The translations under genes were made by a program, and so were the position numbers. A stretch of 42,331 nt of DNA from Mesostigma viride (lineage: Eukaryota > Streptophyta > Mesostigmatophyceae > Mesostigmatales > Mesostigmataceae): the NCBI GenBank assembly GCA_009746045.1, contig RPFO01000325.1:1-42331 (forward strand), in the 5' to 3' direction. The notes under the pieces are model-generated. The model saw only the letters and a list, made by a program, of their open reading frames with translations. It searched no databases and had not been told where the DNA came from. This document shows, one piece after another, positions 27,444 through 34,708 of this stretch. Each line of letters opens with the position of its first letter. Position 1 is the first letter of the stretch.

Positions 27444-28214
27444 TCACCGAGGCGGGATCGCGACGGTGGGCGCCTTGGCCTTGCCCTTGCTAAGAAACTT
27501 GTCTAAACTGTGTTTCGGGTTCGCGGACGGCCGCGGACGTTTCAACGTCAACTTGGCCTGTTCCGCGTCCCGCCGCTTCTTCGACTCCGCCGGGTCGCGG
27601 ATCGTGGGCTCGCGCACGACCGCGTCCCTCTTCGTCCTCCGCGCCTTCTCGTTGATCTCGTACACGCAATGCACCTGTTGTATCACGTCCATCGTGAACG
27701 GAGGGTCCAACACGCGATGCAGCTCGAACGGGTCCGCCCCTCGGAACTCCTCGATCGTCATGTCCCCGCCGAACATCTTCAAGCACGTCCGCGGCGGAGC
27801 GGGACGCACTCCCGGGAAAGCGCGCCGCTCGCGGCTCGGGTTCGACCGCCACAATTTCAGCATCATGTCGAACAGCCACATGTTCCGTAGTTCCCTCTGC
27901 GCCCCCGACGTGTCCATGTTATAGCTCTTGGCGCACGCGAATCCGCAGAACACGCCCTTCACCAAAAAACCCTTGCCCGGCTTGTACCCCACGGGCAGCA
28001 CCGCCGGGACCCCGTCGAACGGGTGGCAGCAGTGCCAGCAGCACACATCCGTCCGTTCCGGCCACGTGTCGCGGCGTCCCTTCTCCAACAAGGCGCGCAA
28101 CGGCGCGGCGCGCAACACGCGGTAGGGCGCCCCGTCCGAGATCGCCGGGCCCGTCTCGGCCCCGTCCATCTCGGCCTCGTGCTCCTCGAAGTCGTACTCG
28201 GGGAGGTCGTCCAT
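27444..28214 (-). CDS. VLTF2-like late transcription factor (zinc protein)
   Basis: An intact 256-residue protein. Residues 57-100 contain VCCWHCCHPFDGVPAVLPVG and GKGFLVKGVFCGFACAKSYN: the pattern CwhC.h.F....v.lP......f.v.G.FCs..Ca..y is that of the VLTF2/A1L-type transcription factor found in NCLDV, with zinc-binding Cys at 58/59, 62/63, 90 and 94. In poxviruses VLTF2 activates late promoters; here it would serve the TATA-like late genes (inference). The rest is charged, with a Lys-rich tail (KFLSKGKAKAPTVAIPPR). A general MYM-type zinc finger is the alternative. It begins 3 bp after the stop of the upstream gene. Confidence 0.7.
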   Translation of the reverse strand: MDDLPEYDFEEHEAEMDGAETGPAISDGAPYRVLRAAPLRALLEKGRRDTWPERTDVCCWHCCHPFDGVPAVLPVGYKPGKGFLVKGVFCGFACAKSYNMDTSGAQRELRNMWLFDMMLKLWRSNPSRERRAFPGVRPAPPRTCLKMFGGDMTIEEFRGADPFELHRVLDPPFTMDVIQQVHCVYEINEKARRTKRDAVVREPTIRDPAESKKRRDAEQAKLTLKRPRPSANPKHSLDKFLSKGKAKAPTVAIPPR

Positions 28215-28217
28215 TCC

Positions 28218-29135
28218 TCAGTCCCTCTTCTTCGCGGCCGCGGCGTCGAACGTGTAGTGGGCCGTCCCGCCGGAACCGAGCGACTCCGTCACCGATCTCG
28301 AATCGTACACCACGGTTTTTCCGTTGCCGAAGATGACGCGCAGGAAACAGGGCGGGTCCGACGAATCCCCTCCTTTCTCGACGTCCGCCTCGCCCTCGCC
28401 CAGGCGCGGCGACTCGCTCACGTCCCGGTCCTCCCACGGAGAGGGCGCGGACAGCCGGCCTCGCCTCGGGCGCCGGCCCAAGGCTCGCAAGGCGCGGCGA
28501 CTCGACTTCTCGATCTCCGCGTGTCTCCACAGGGCCCAGACGAATTGAGGCAGACCCGCGGACGCGTAGAAGTCGCCGAGCGGACCCAGACTCCTCGCCA
28601 CGCACCGTGTGCAGTCCTCGTCCTCCGCGTGCGGACGAGACCGTCCGAACGTCGCCGACAGAACCTTGCGCGAGAGCCGCGTCCTCGCGTCGACCGGGGG
28701 TCGCACCGTCTCCGTCTCCTCTTCATCTTTCCAGGGGGGGAACGAAATACGACACGACAGAGGGTACGTCACCAAGAACGACTCGGCGCCGCGACGGAAC
28801 GACACGGACAGGCTGCCCGGGGGGAGCCCGGCGGTGCGCGTCTCGGCGGAGAGCCGGTTCGACACGCCCCATTCGCACGCGAGGTCGTATCCCGTCGCCT
28901 CCCCCCACTCATCCCTCGCGGCGGCGGCGGCCCACCAATCGCGGAACCGCTCCGTCACGTCGAACCACGCGTCGTGGTCCGACACGTACGCGCGATGGAT
29001 CACGACGGCCGACCCCGAGTCGATCGGCGCGCCGATTCGGCGGCCCAGACGGCACGCGACGCGCCACAGACGCGCGACCATTGTCAGCAACGCGAACAGG
29101 AGGGACGCCATCACGGACTCCGTGATCGCGATCAT
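28218..29135 (-). CDS. hypothetical protein with N-terminal membrane anchor
   Basis: An intact 305-residue protein. The N-terminus (MASLLFALLTMVARLWRVAC at residues 9-28) is a hydrophobic signal-anchor followed by basic residues. The remainder has a large domain rich in Trp, Arg and Ser with two close Cys (EDEDCTRCVAR) and ends in an Ala-rich AAAAKKRD. Family not recognised. It is packed 3 bp from each minus-strand neighbour, which fits one transcription unit 29723 to 27444. Confidence 0.6.
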   Translation of the reverse strand: MIAITESVMASLLFALLTMVARLWRVACRLGRRIGAPIDSGSAVVIHRAYVSDHDAWFDVTERFRDWWAAAAARDEWGEATGYDLACEWGVSNRLSAETRTAGLPPGSLSVSFRRGAESFLVTYPLSCRISFPPWKDEEETETVRPPVDARTRLSRKVLSATFGRSRPHAEDEDCTRCVARSLGPLGDFYASAGLPQFVWALWRHAEIEKSSRRALRALGRRPRRGRLSAPSPWEDRDVSESPRLGEGEADVEKGGDSSDPPCFLRVIFGNGKTVVYDSRSVTESLGSGGTAHYTFDAAAAKKRD

Positions 29136-29138
29136 CGT

Positions 29139-29723
29139 TCACGCATTCCGCAGAACATCTTTCAGCGCCGGGGAACGAAGCGACGACGGGTCCGTGCGGT
29201 ACGTCGTGCGGACGTACCGCTTCACAGAGTCCTCGACCGCGGGCGCGGCGGACGCAGGCGAGGCGACGGAGGACTTGCGACTCGGCGCACGGGACGGAGC
29301 AGGGGCGGGTTTCGGAGGGGGCAACGGAGGCTCCTCCTCCTCCTCCTCTTCCTCTTGCTCGGGTTCCTCGTCCTCTTCCTCAGGATCGTCGTCGAACTCG
29401 TCTTCCTCCTGGTCCTCGTCCGGCGGGGACTCGTCCTCCTCGTCTTCCTCCTCGAATCGCACGTCCTTGGGGGGCGGCTCCTTGGACACGCGGTGGGCAG
29501 GGGCGAGGGATTTGGACGTGCGGACGGCCTTAGTGGTGGCGGAGGACGACGACGACGATGGAGTCGACGCCGGCGCGCGCGGACGCAGCGTGAGGTCCTC
29601 GAACCACGAGTCGGATCCGGACTTGGCCGTCTTCAGAGGCATGGCGAGTCTTCTACCCCAGACGCGGCACTTATTTTTGGACCGGACGAACGCGCCTTCA
29701 CGGTAGCCGGTGTCCATCGCCAT
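29139..29723 (-). CDS. acidic low-complexity protein
   Basis: A 194-residue intact protein (MAMDTGYREGAFVRSKNKCR). From about residue 80 to 140 it is almost entirely Glu, Asp and Pro, followed by a Pro/Ala/Ser linker and a short basic C-terminus (KRYVRTTYRTDPSSL). The acidic block may bind basic proteins such as histones; inference. A later ATG at 29640 (MPLKTAKSG) is an alternative start. It borders the 1.3-kb non-coding region. Confidence 0.6.
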   Translation of the reverse strand: MAMDTGYREGAFVRSKNKCRVWGRRLAMPLKTAKSGSDSWFEDLTLRPRAPASTPSSSSSSATTKAVRTSKSLAPAHRVSKEPPPKDVRFEEEDEEDESPPDEDQEEDEFDDDPEEEDEEPEQEEEEEEEEPPLPPPKPAPAPSRAPSRKSSVASPASAAPAVEDSVKRYVRTTYRTDPSSLRSPALKDVLRNA

Positions 29724-29750
29724 GTCTCCGGCAGCCGCGAACGAGTCCGA

Positions 29751-29773
29751 GGGGAGAGGAGGGGAGGGAGGGG
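29751..29773 (+). other. G-run tract, potential G-quadruplex
   Basis: Four G runs in 23 bp (gggg at 29751, gggg at 29761, ggg at 29766, gggg at 29770), separated by 1-6 bases, meet the usual intramolecular G-quadruplex rule. It sits 11 bp left of the large inverted repeat. Structure formation is untested. Confidence 0.55.
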
Positions 29774-29784
29774 AGGCGATACAT

Positions 29785-30403
29785 CGAAAAGTTCGGGCTA
29801 TGCGGATAGCCCGAACTTTTGGTATAGCCCGAACTTTTCGCGAAAATCGCTAGCGAAAACGCAAACTACGACCCAAACTTTTCGCCGTCTCCGAGCCATT
29901 TGAAAAGTTCGGGCTATGGTTCGGGCTATCGATTTATAGCCCGAACCCGACCTTTTCTCCCCTTGGACGGGTGTGCGCATGCCTTGGTGCTTGCTTTCTC
30001 TTCTCTCTCTCTCCTTTCCCAACACATAAAATATACATGGATATGGTATATAGGATTGTCCTATTCCCAACACATAAAAATAGAGACATTGCTAACACAT
30101 AAATATTTATGTGTTAGGAAATGGCTATATATATGTGTTAGGAATAGGTCTATATTTTATGTGTTAGGAAAGAGAGAGAGAGAGAGAGAGAAAAGGACAA
30201 GGCATACACCATCCACCCCGTCCAAGGGAAGAAATGGTCGGGTTCGGGCTATAAATCGATAGCCCGAACCATAGCCCGAACTTTTCAAATGGCTCGGAGC
30301 CGGCGAAAAGTTTGGGTCGTAGTTTGCGTTTTCCCTAGCGATTTTCGCGAAAAGTTCGGGCTATCCCAAAAGTTCGGGCTATCCGCATAGCCCGAACTTT
30401 TCG
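29785..30403. repeat. 619-bp nested inverted repeat
   Basis: The left arm (29785 to about 30000) and right arm (about 30190-30403) are reverse complements with few differences over the outer about 180 bp. Each arm itself contains short hairpins built from aaaagttcgggctat and its complement (e.g. 29787-29819), so the structure is a palindrome of palindromes. Inner parts hold a CT tract (left, about 29993-30018) and a GA tract (right, about 30170-30195), then AT-rich sequences with five or more copies of taacacata or its complement. No reading frame of note. A transcript or a single strand would fold into a long hairpin; function unknown. Confidence 0.9.
30092..30117. repeat. perfect 26-bp palindrome at the centre of the inverted repeat
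   Basis: The half-site ctaacacataaat (30092-30104) is followed immediately by its exact complement (30105-30117). It is the symmetry axis of the 619-bp inverted repeat and lies in its most AT-rich part. No spacer separates the halves. Confidence 0.85.
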
Positions 30404-30465
30404 TGGACCGCTCGACCCGGTCGCGAACATGTCGAACGCCGCACTCGTGCTCGAAAGGGAGATAC

Positions 30466-31028
30466 TAGTTAGAGGCTCGAGATGGGTGCCAGAGGTACGC
30501 GGTCATGTTCGAAAATACGCTTGATTCCGTATCGAGCCTTCATTTGTACACACCATCTCTCATGCGATCATGACCGTTGCATCGGTCTGTAAACATAATC
30601 AAACGGCGGTGAAGGGTCAAGTCACATGTGAGAGGACCTCTCCATATACTGACACGTGGCACCCTACGGGCGGGTCGTGGTTGAACGCGCGCGTATACGC
30701 GTAGGTACTATTGTCCAGACAGGTCGCGCCCCCTCGATCGTCGTGTTCCCCCTGCTCTGTGATCTGGTTCTAGCTAGTTAGATTCTCGCTGTCGGTGCCA
30801 AGAGTATGTGGTAATAGTCGAATATACGCTTTATTCCATATTGAGATTGCATTGGCATACACAATCCTACATGCAATCCCGATCGTTGAATCATTACACG
30901 AGTCATATCGGACAGTGAAGAAGGTCGGCTCAGAAATGCTCTGACCCCTTAATACGGCGCCACGTGGCCGACGAGATGGTACTGGGAACGTGGTTACCGT
31001 ATCGCGTGCATATACGCATACAGTACGC
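30466..31028. repeat. degenerate direct repeats in a non-coding stretch
   Basis: Two diverged copies of a roughly 300-bp flank: 30466-30750 begins tagttagaggctcgag, and 30775-31071 begins tagttagattctcgct. Shared landmarks include a diverged ttcg(a)a(a/t)a-tacgct- -atTcc segment (gttcgaaaatacgcttgatt; gtcgaatatacgctttattc), a gtacacac/atacacaa segment, and caggtcgcgc followed by cgatcgtcg at the KilA-N gene end. Spacing about 310-320 bp. The second copy is the 3' flank of the KilA-N gene; the first has lost its gene. I see no gene in 30404-31028. Confidence 0.6.
30705..30750 (-). pseudogene. remnant of a third KilA-N gene 3' end
   Basis: The stretch with caggtcgcgccccctcgatc, read on the minus strand, resembles the last codons and stop of the KilA-N gene at 31029 (GVRDLYGP), but with a one-base shift and about 13 alignable codons only. 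It is followed directly by the second copy of the 3' flank, as if a tandem copy had been deleted. Confidence 0.5.
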
Positions 31029-32144
31029 CTACGGACCATACAGGTCGCGCACTCCCTTGATCGTCGAGTCCAGCTTTGGGACACGCCTGTAGAACCTCTC
31101 GAGGTTCAAGGGGCGCGTCAACAAGAGATCCTTTCGCATGTCCTCCTTGTTCTTCTTCACGACCTCCATCGGCGTCGGACCAGACGGTGGCGCGACGAAG
31201 GTCGCCATGTCCCTTTTCACGGAGACGGCGATCTCGTGAAAGTCCCTCCCGTCCCCGGCGGCGATCGCGCGCCTCATGACCTTGCGCATGAAGTAATCGA
31301 CGTTCTCGAGCTGCTCTTCGTTCATCAGGTCCCTGGCGCTGCCATTCTTGACGCCGTTGAGCCTCTTCAATGCCCCCGCGTTCTGACCGGTCGCCGCCTC
31401 GCACGCCTTGTCGCCCAAAAACATCATGATTTTGCCCACGTCGTCCTTGTGTGTGACGGCCGAGTCCACGAAGTCGCCCAGCATGTGCTGGGTGTCCTTG
31501 GCGATCACGCGCATGCTCGGGGGGAGCGTCCGGTCCGGCACCACGTAATTGGGACGCTTCCGGGACTCGCACACCGTGTTGATGGCGACGGTCGTCGTCG
31601 TGCCGTGGACCGCGTCGTGGGCGTCTCGCACCACCTCCATCATGGTGATGTCGCCCGCCAGGATGCGGTCGACCCAGTCCATGGCCTGGACGTGAAAGTC
31701 CGGGCTGATCCACATCGTCACCGCGTTCACCAACTTGGGGTGGATCCACACGCCTCGCTCGTCCACTGGCCCAGTCTTCATAGTCTTCACCACGCCGGGA
31801 ACGTCGTCCGACGGGTCCTGGTCATAGCCCTCATTTGTGAGGGCTATTCCTGATTGGCCGATACCGGCGTCCTGGAAGTAAGGAGACCTCCCGAGAGCCG
31901 CTATGAAGTCCTTCGACTTGTCGAGCCTGAACCAATTGTCGAAGCGCTTCTTTCCATTCGAGGCCGCAGCAGTCAAGTCCTGGGCATGGATCATTCGGTC
32001 ACTCTTCCGGACTTTGATGTTTTGGGCGGGATCCACTTCCAAGACCGGACAAGACTTCAACGTGAAGATCCAAAGATGATCAGTCTCTCTCGCCAACTTA
32101 AACAACGCGTGGGTGAAAGGAGCTCGACCACGGATGGCCGCCAT
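31029..32144 (-). CDS. KilA-N domain protein (paralog A)
   Basis: An intact 371-residue protein. The KilA-N DNA-binding domain spans residues 43-162 (IKVRKSDRMIHAQDL; KRFDNWFRLDKSKDFIAALG; GVWIHPKLVNAVTMWISPDF). A helical C-terminal region (about 165-371) with KDTQHMLGDFVDSAVTHKDD and a Lys/Arg-rich end has no recognised domain. KilA-N proteins are common accessory factors in NCLDV, often expanded and often host-range or regulatory. Its first 145 residues are closely similar to the paralog at 32348; the C-terminal halves are unrelated. ATAAATTCGC lies about 40-50 bp upstream. Confidence 0.85.
   Translation of the reverse strand: MAAIRGRAPFTHALFKLARETDHLWIFTLKSCPVLEVDPAQNIKVRKSDRMIHAQDLTAAASNGKKRFDNWFRLDKSKDFIAALGRSPYFQDAGIGQSGIALTNEGYDQDPSDDVPGVVKTMKTGPVDERGVWIHPKLVNAVTMWISPDFHVQAMDWVDRILAGDITMMEVVRDAHDAVHGTTTTVAINTVCESRKRPNYVVPDRTLPPSMRVIAKDTQHMLGDFVDSAVTHKDDVGKIMMFLGDKACEAATGQNAGALKRLNGVKNGSARDLMNEEQLENVDYFMRKVMRRAIAAGDGRDFHEIAVSVKRDMATFVAPPSGPTPMEVVKKNKEDMRKDLLLTRPLNLERFYRRVPKLDSTIKGVRDLYGP
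31824..31847. repeat. short inverted repeat inside KilA-N gene A
   Basis: Half-sites atagccctca (31824-31833) and tgagggctat (31838-31847) are perfect complements around a 4-bp loop (tttg). The same hairpin occurs in gene B at 32801-32824. It lies in coding sequence (GIALTNEGYDQ on the minus strand). Confidence 0.6.
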
Positions 32145-32290
32145 TGTTGGTGCTCGGTCTGGGACCTCTGTTCGCGATGGAGCGAATTTATTGTCGAGAG
32201 GGGCGTCCTCCTCGCCGACATGATCCGCTTACCGACACCGACATGCTCCGCTTTACCGACACGGCTGTCCTCGCCGACACGATCTCATTT
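32145..32290 (-). promoter_or_regulatory. upstream region of KilA-N gene A with ccgaca repeats
   Basis: Region between the gene A start and the decayed upstream part. It holds the sequence aataaattcgc (minus strand) about 40-50 bp from the ATG, also found before gene B, and then tandem ccgacac/ccgacat repeats (about 32215-32310; at least seven copies of ccgaca). The region before gene B (33122-33230) starts with the same order (ttggcgctcgg..cgggcctctttttcgcg..gaattta..) and holds ccgaca at 33194 and 33212. The promoters were duplicated with their genes. Confidence 0.5.
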
Positions 32291-32347
32291 GCCGACACCG
32301 ACATGAAGGTTCCGGATAGCCCGGTTATGTGTGACGGCAGCCGGAAG

Positions 32348-33121
32348 TCATACAGCACCGTACAAATCCTCGTACATTGCGAGTTCGATGCCGCATCCTT
32401 CGCATACCTCTTTGATGTTTTGGATTTGTCCCGGACTGGTCCTGTCCGTCCGAAAGATGAGTAAACGTTTCTTGTAACCCGGAAAATAATGCCCATAGCC
32501 AAACAACTGCCCGATGCCTTTCATCCAGTCCTTGACGTCTTTCACTTCCACAATAACGGGGGGGCAATGGGAGATAATGTCGATCACGCCGGTCGGACAT
32601 CGCACTTCTCGTTCGCTGCCCGGCATAGCTCGTGCAACTCGTTCTTGAATGGGTGCTTCTATCTTTTGGGTTAGTGGTTGCTTAGCCCATTCGACGACTT
32701 TGTCGATCAATCTGGCATGGATCCACATGCCTCGCTCACACACCGGTCCGCTCCTCACGGTCTTCACCACGTTGGAAACATTGTCCGACGGGGCTTGGTC
32801 ATAGCCCTCAATTGTGAGGGCTATGCCTGATTGGTCGATACCACCGTCCTGGAAGTCAGGAGACCTCCCGAGAGCCGCTATGAAGTCCTTGGACTTGTCG
32901 AGCCTGAACCAGCTCTCGAAGCGCTTCTTTCCATTCGAGGCCGCGGCGGTCAAGCCCTGGCCATGGATCATTCGGTCGCTCTTCCGGACTCTGATTTCCT
33001 GGCAGGGGTCCAACTCCGACGTCGGACAAGACTTCAACGTGAATATCCAGTAATTGTCGGTCTCTCTCGTCAAGTGAAACCGAGCGTGTGTGAAAGGGGC
33101 TCGACCGCGGACGGTCGCCAT
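32348..33121 (-). CDS. KilA-N / PD-(D/E)XK nuclease fusion (paralog B)
   Basis: An intact 257-residue protein. Residues 1-147 match the KilA-N paralog at 31029 almost residue for residue (IRVRKSDRMIHGQGL; KRFESWFRLDKSKDFIAALG; GMWIHARLIDKVVEW). Residues 170-250 differ entirely: GVIDIISHCPPVIVEVKDVK carries Asp181, Glu192 and Lys194, followed by WMKGIGQLFGYGHYF with Gln205, the G..D-x(n)-ExK....Q pattern of a PD-(D/E)XK nuclease. So a DNA-binding half is joined to a probable cleavage half. The role could be in DNA degradation or intergenome competition; that is inference. The last KilA-N helix is missing its sp.F segment. Confidence 0.8.
   Translation of the reverse strand: MATVRGRAPFTHARFHLTRETDNYWIFTLKSCPTSELDPCQEIRVRKSDRMIHGQGLTAAASNGKKRFESWFRLDKSKDFIAALGRSPDFQDGGIDQSGIALTIEGYDQAPSDNVSNVVKTVRSGPVCERGMWIHARLIDKVVEWAKQPLTQKIEAPIQERVARAMPGSEREVRCPTGVIDIISHCPPVIVEVKDVKDWMKGIGQLFGYGHYFPGYKKRLLIFRTDRTSPGQIQNIKEVCEGCGIELAMYEDLYGAV
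32801..32824. repeat. short inverted repeat inside KilA-N gene B
   Basis: atagccctca (32801-32810) and tgagggctat (32815-32824) around a 4-bp loop (attg), matching the hairpin of gene A with one loop change. It lies in the homologous codons. Confidence 0.6.
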
Positions 33122-33733
33122 GGTTGGCGCTCGGATCGGGCCTCTTTTTCGCGGTAGGCGAATTTATGGTCGAGGAGTGCTGCATCCTTGCCGACATGAC
33201 CGTCCTCGCCGACACAGACACGAACTTTCCGGAAGGGGTTATACAATGCCAGGTTCAAACAATCCAAACGTTGACTACTAGCATTCGTCACATGTCGCTA
33301 TGCCCTCCTCGGTTTCGTCCGCTCGCGGGATCCGCCAGCTGCTGGATCCAGCGACTCGCCGGTGTCAGACCGACAGCTGCAGGATCCGCCTGGGGAGGGA
33401 TTTGGCGGCGTGCAAGCGCCCGACCATCCGCTGCTAGATCCGGCAGCTGCCCGATCCGCCAGCTGCTGGATCCGGCGACTGGCCAGTGTCGGACCGGCAG
33501 CTGCTGGATCCGCCAGCGGATGGATCTGCGTATACTGACTGTAACTGCGTGCGCCTCACTGCGGCCAGGTCGCCGCGCGACACCAGGAGGCCAGCACGAG
33601 GTGACAGGCGGCCACGAGGCACGCGCGGCACGTCCCGACGGCGACCTCCGCGCACCGCCGCGCGCGCATCCCTTCACTCGCTCGATCGCTCGCGGACATT
33701 TCTTTTCCCCCCTGATGAGAAAAGAAGCGCACC
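33122..33733. repeat. 612-bp non-coding stretch with a 62-bp direct repeat
   Basis: After the KilA-N gene B upstream sequence comes a repeat-rich region. A 62-bp unit at 33329-33390 (begins gatccgccagctgctggatc) recurs at 33453-33514 with few changes; both are themselves palindromic (ggatccgcc, cagctg). More cagctgc and ggatcc copies lie between them. A short hairpin (ttcttttc/gaaaagaa, 33700-33726) precedes the ATG at 33734. No convincing reading frame is seen. Confidence 0.6.
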
Positions 33734-34030
33734 ATGGGAGCGTACCGCGCCGGGGTCGAACGGAAGAAGCCCGCGTGCTTTTGGGCGTCGCTCGGATCGT
33801 CGTGCGGACACGACGCGTACGTCCATCGGCCGCATCGCGACAAAGACGGCGGGTACGGCGACATCTCGCCTCGGGCGCGGGATATCGTCACCGGGGTATA
33901 CCACGACGCGAACGAAATTCATGGGCTGAGGAAGAAGATCGACGCCTTGAAAGCGCGGCTGGAGGAGGCGAACGCAAAACGCGAAACGCCTTCGAAAGCG
34001 ACACGGGGCGGGATCGGCCCGGTCATGTGA
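33734..34030 (+). CDS. small protein with GHDAY motif (paralog of the C-terminal part of 34070)
   Basis: A 98-residue protein (MGAYRAGVERKKPACFWASL). Residues 25-45 read GHDAYVHRPHRDKDGGYGDI and continue SPRARDIV; the same module GHDAYVDRPHRDRPAGYRSI and SPASKALM is in the gene at 34070. A charged coiled-coil-like tail (ALKARLEEANAKRET) follows. The shared His/Asp-rich module could bind metal; not a known family. Likely a duplicate of part of the neighbouring gene. Confidence 0.6.
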   Translation: MGAYRAGVERKKPACFWASLGSSCGHDAYVHRPHRDKDGGYGDISPRARDIVTGVYHDANEIHGLRKKIDALKARLEEANAKRETPSKATRGGIGPVM

Positions 34031-34069
34031 GTCGAGTCCCGTCGTTCGCGTCACGCGACACATGGAAGG

Positions 34070-34699
34070 ATGCCAGAAAAAATCCCGAGTGAGTGTATAC
34101 GTCCGAAGATGCAATGCAAGGGGAGGACGCAGAAGGGCGCCAAGTGTCGCAAGCGGTGTCGGGTTGGCAGGTCGTATTGCGGTCTGCACGGCACCGCCGC
34201 GAAGAAGCGGCGACACGTCATGAGACAGGAGGGCGAGGAGAACACGTCCACCTTGGGCCATGACCTCTACACGGGCTCGACGGCGACGGCGACGGGACGG
34301 TCGGAATCCCCTCGCGCTCGCGACCTCCTTCGAAGCGATAGGAGCCGCAAGCTCACGCCCGAGGTGGTCGACTGGAAGAAGATGGCGGACTCGTACATTC
34401 CGGAGCCGCTCCGAGGCGCGGCGCCCGGACACGATGCGTACGTCGATCGTCCGCATCGGGACAGACCCGCAGGGTACAGGAGCATCTCGCCTGCGTCCAA
34501 GGCTCTCATGGACGAACTTCGCCCGGACCAACCGCCGGAATATTACACAAATCTTTATACTCACAAAATAAGGGGATTGACGGATCGATTGAAGGCGCAT
34601 GCGGATGAGTGGGAAAGGAGGAACCAAGAGTGGGCCCGGCGCGTAGAGAAGGACAGGGCGGAATTCTTGGAGTTGAAGGCGCGACGGGGGCGCGAGTGA
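34070..34699 (+). CDS. protein with N-terminal Cys/His motif and GHDAY module
   Basis: A 209-residue intact protein. The N-terminus CKGRTQKGAKCRKRCRVGRS and YCGLHG form a C-x3-T-x2-G-x2-C-x(n)-C-x2-H site, the same kind of small zinc motif as the N-terminus of the SprT-like protease at 6349. The middle is Ser/Arg-rich; the GHDAYVDRPHRD module (about residues 123-147) and a helical charged tail follow. Family not recognised beyond the motif. It begins 39 bp after the preceding gene on the same strand. Confidence 0.65.
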   Translation: MPEKIPSECIRPKMQCKGRTQKGAKCRKRCRVGRSYCGLHGTAAKKRRHVMRQEGEENTSTLGHDLYTGSTATATGRSESPRARDLLRSDRSRKLTPEVVDWKKMADSYIPEPLRGAAPGHDAYVDRPHRDRPAGYRSISPASKALMDELRPDQPPEYYTNLYTHKIRGLTDRLKAHADEWERRNQEWARRVEKDRAEFLELKARRGRE

Positions 34700-34708
34700 G
34701 TAACTGCG

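Noticed and set aside
28023-29903. 626-codon plus-strand open frame
   Set aside because: Antisense of the VLTF2-like, anchored and acidic genes; Arg-rich artefact of high GC.
29785-30403. Miniature transposon (MITE) or fused hairpin telomere
   Set aside because: No target-site duplication is visible at the edges, and the sequences on both sides are unrelated, as a telomere fold-back would not give.
33288-33677. Minus-strand 129-codon frame in the repeat region
   Set aside because: Its translation mirrors the 62-bp repeat, has a GTG start only and no normal composition.
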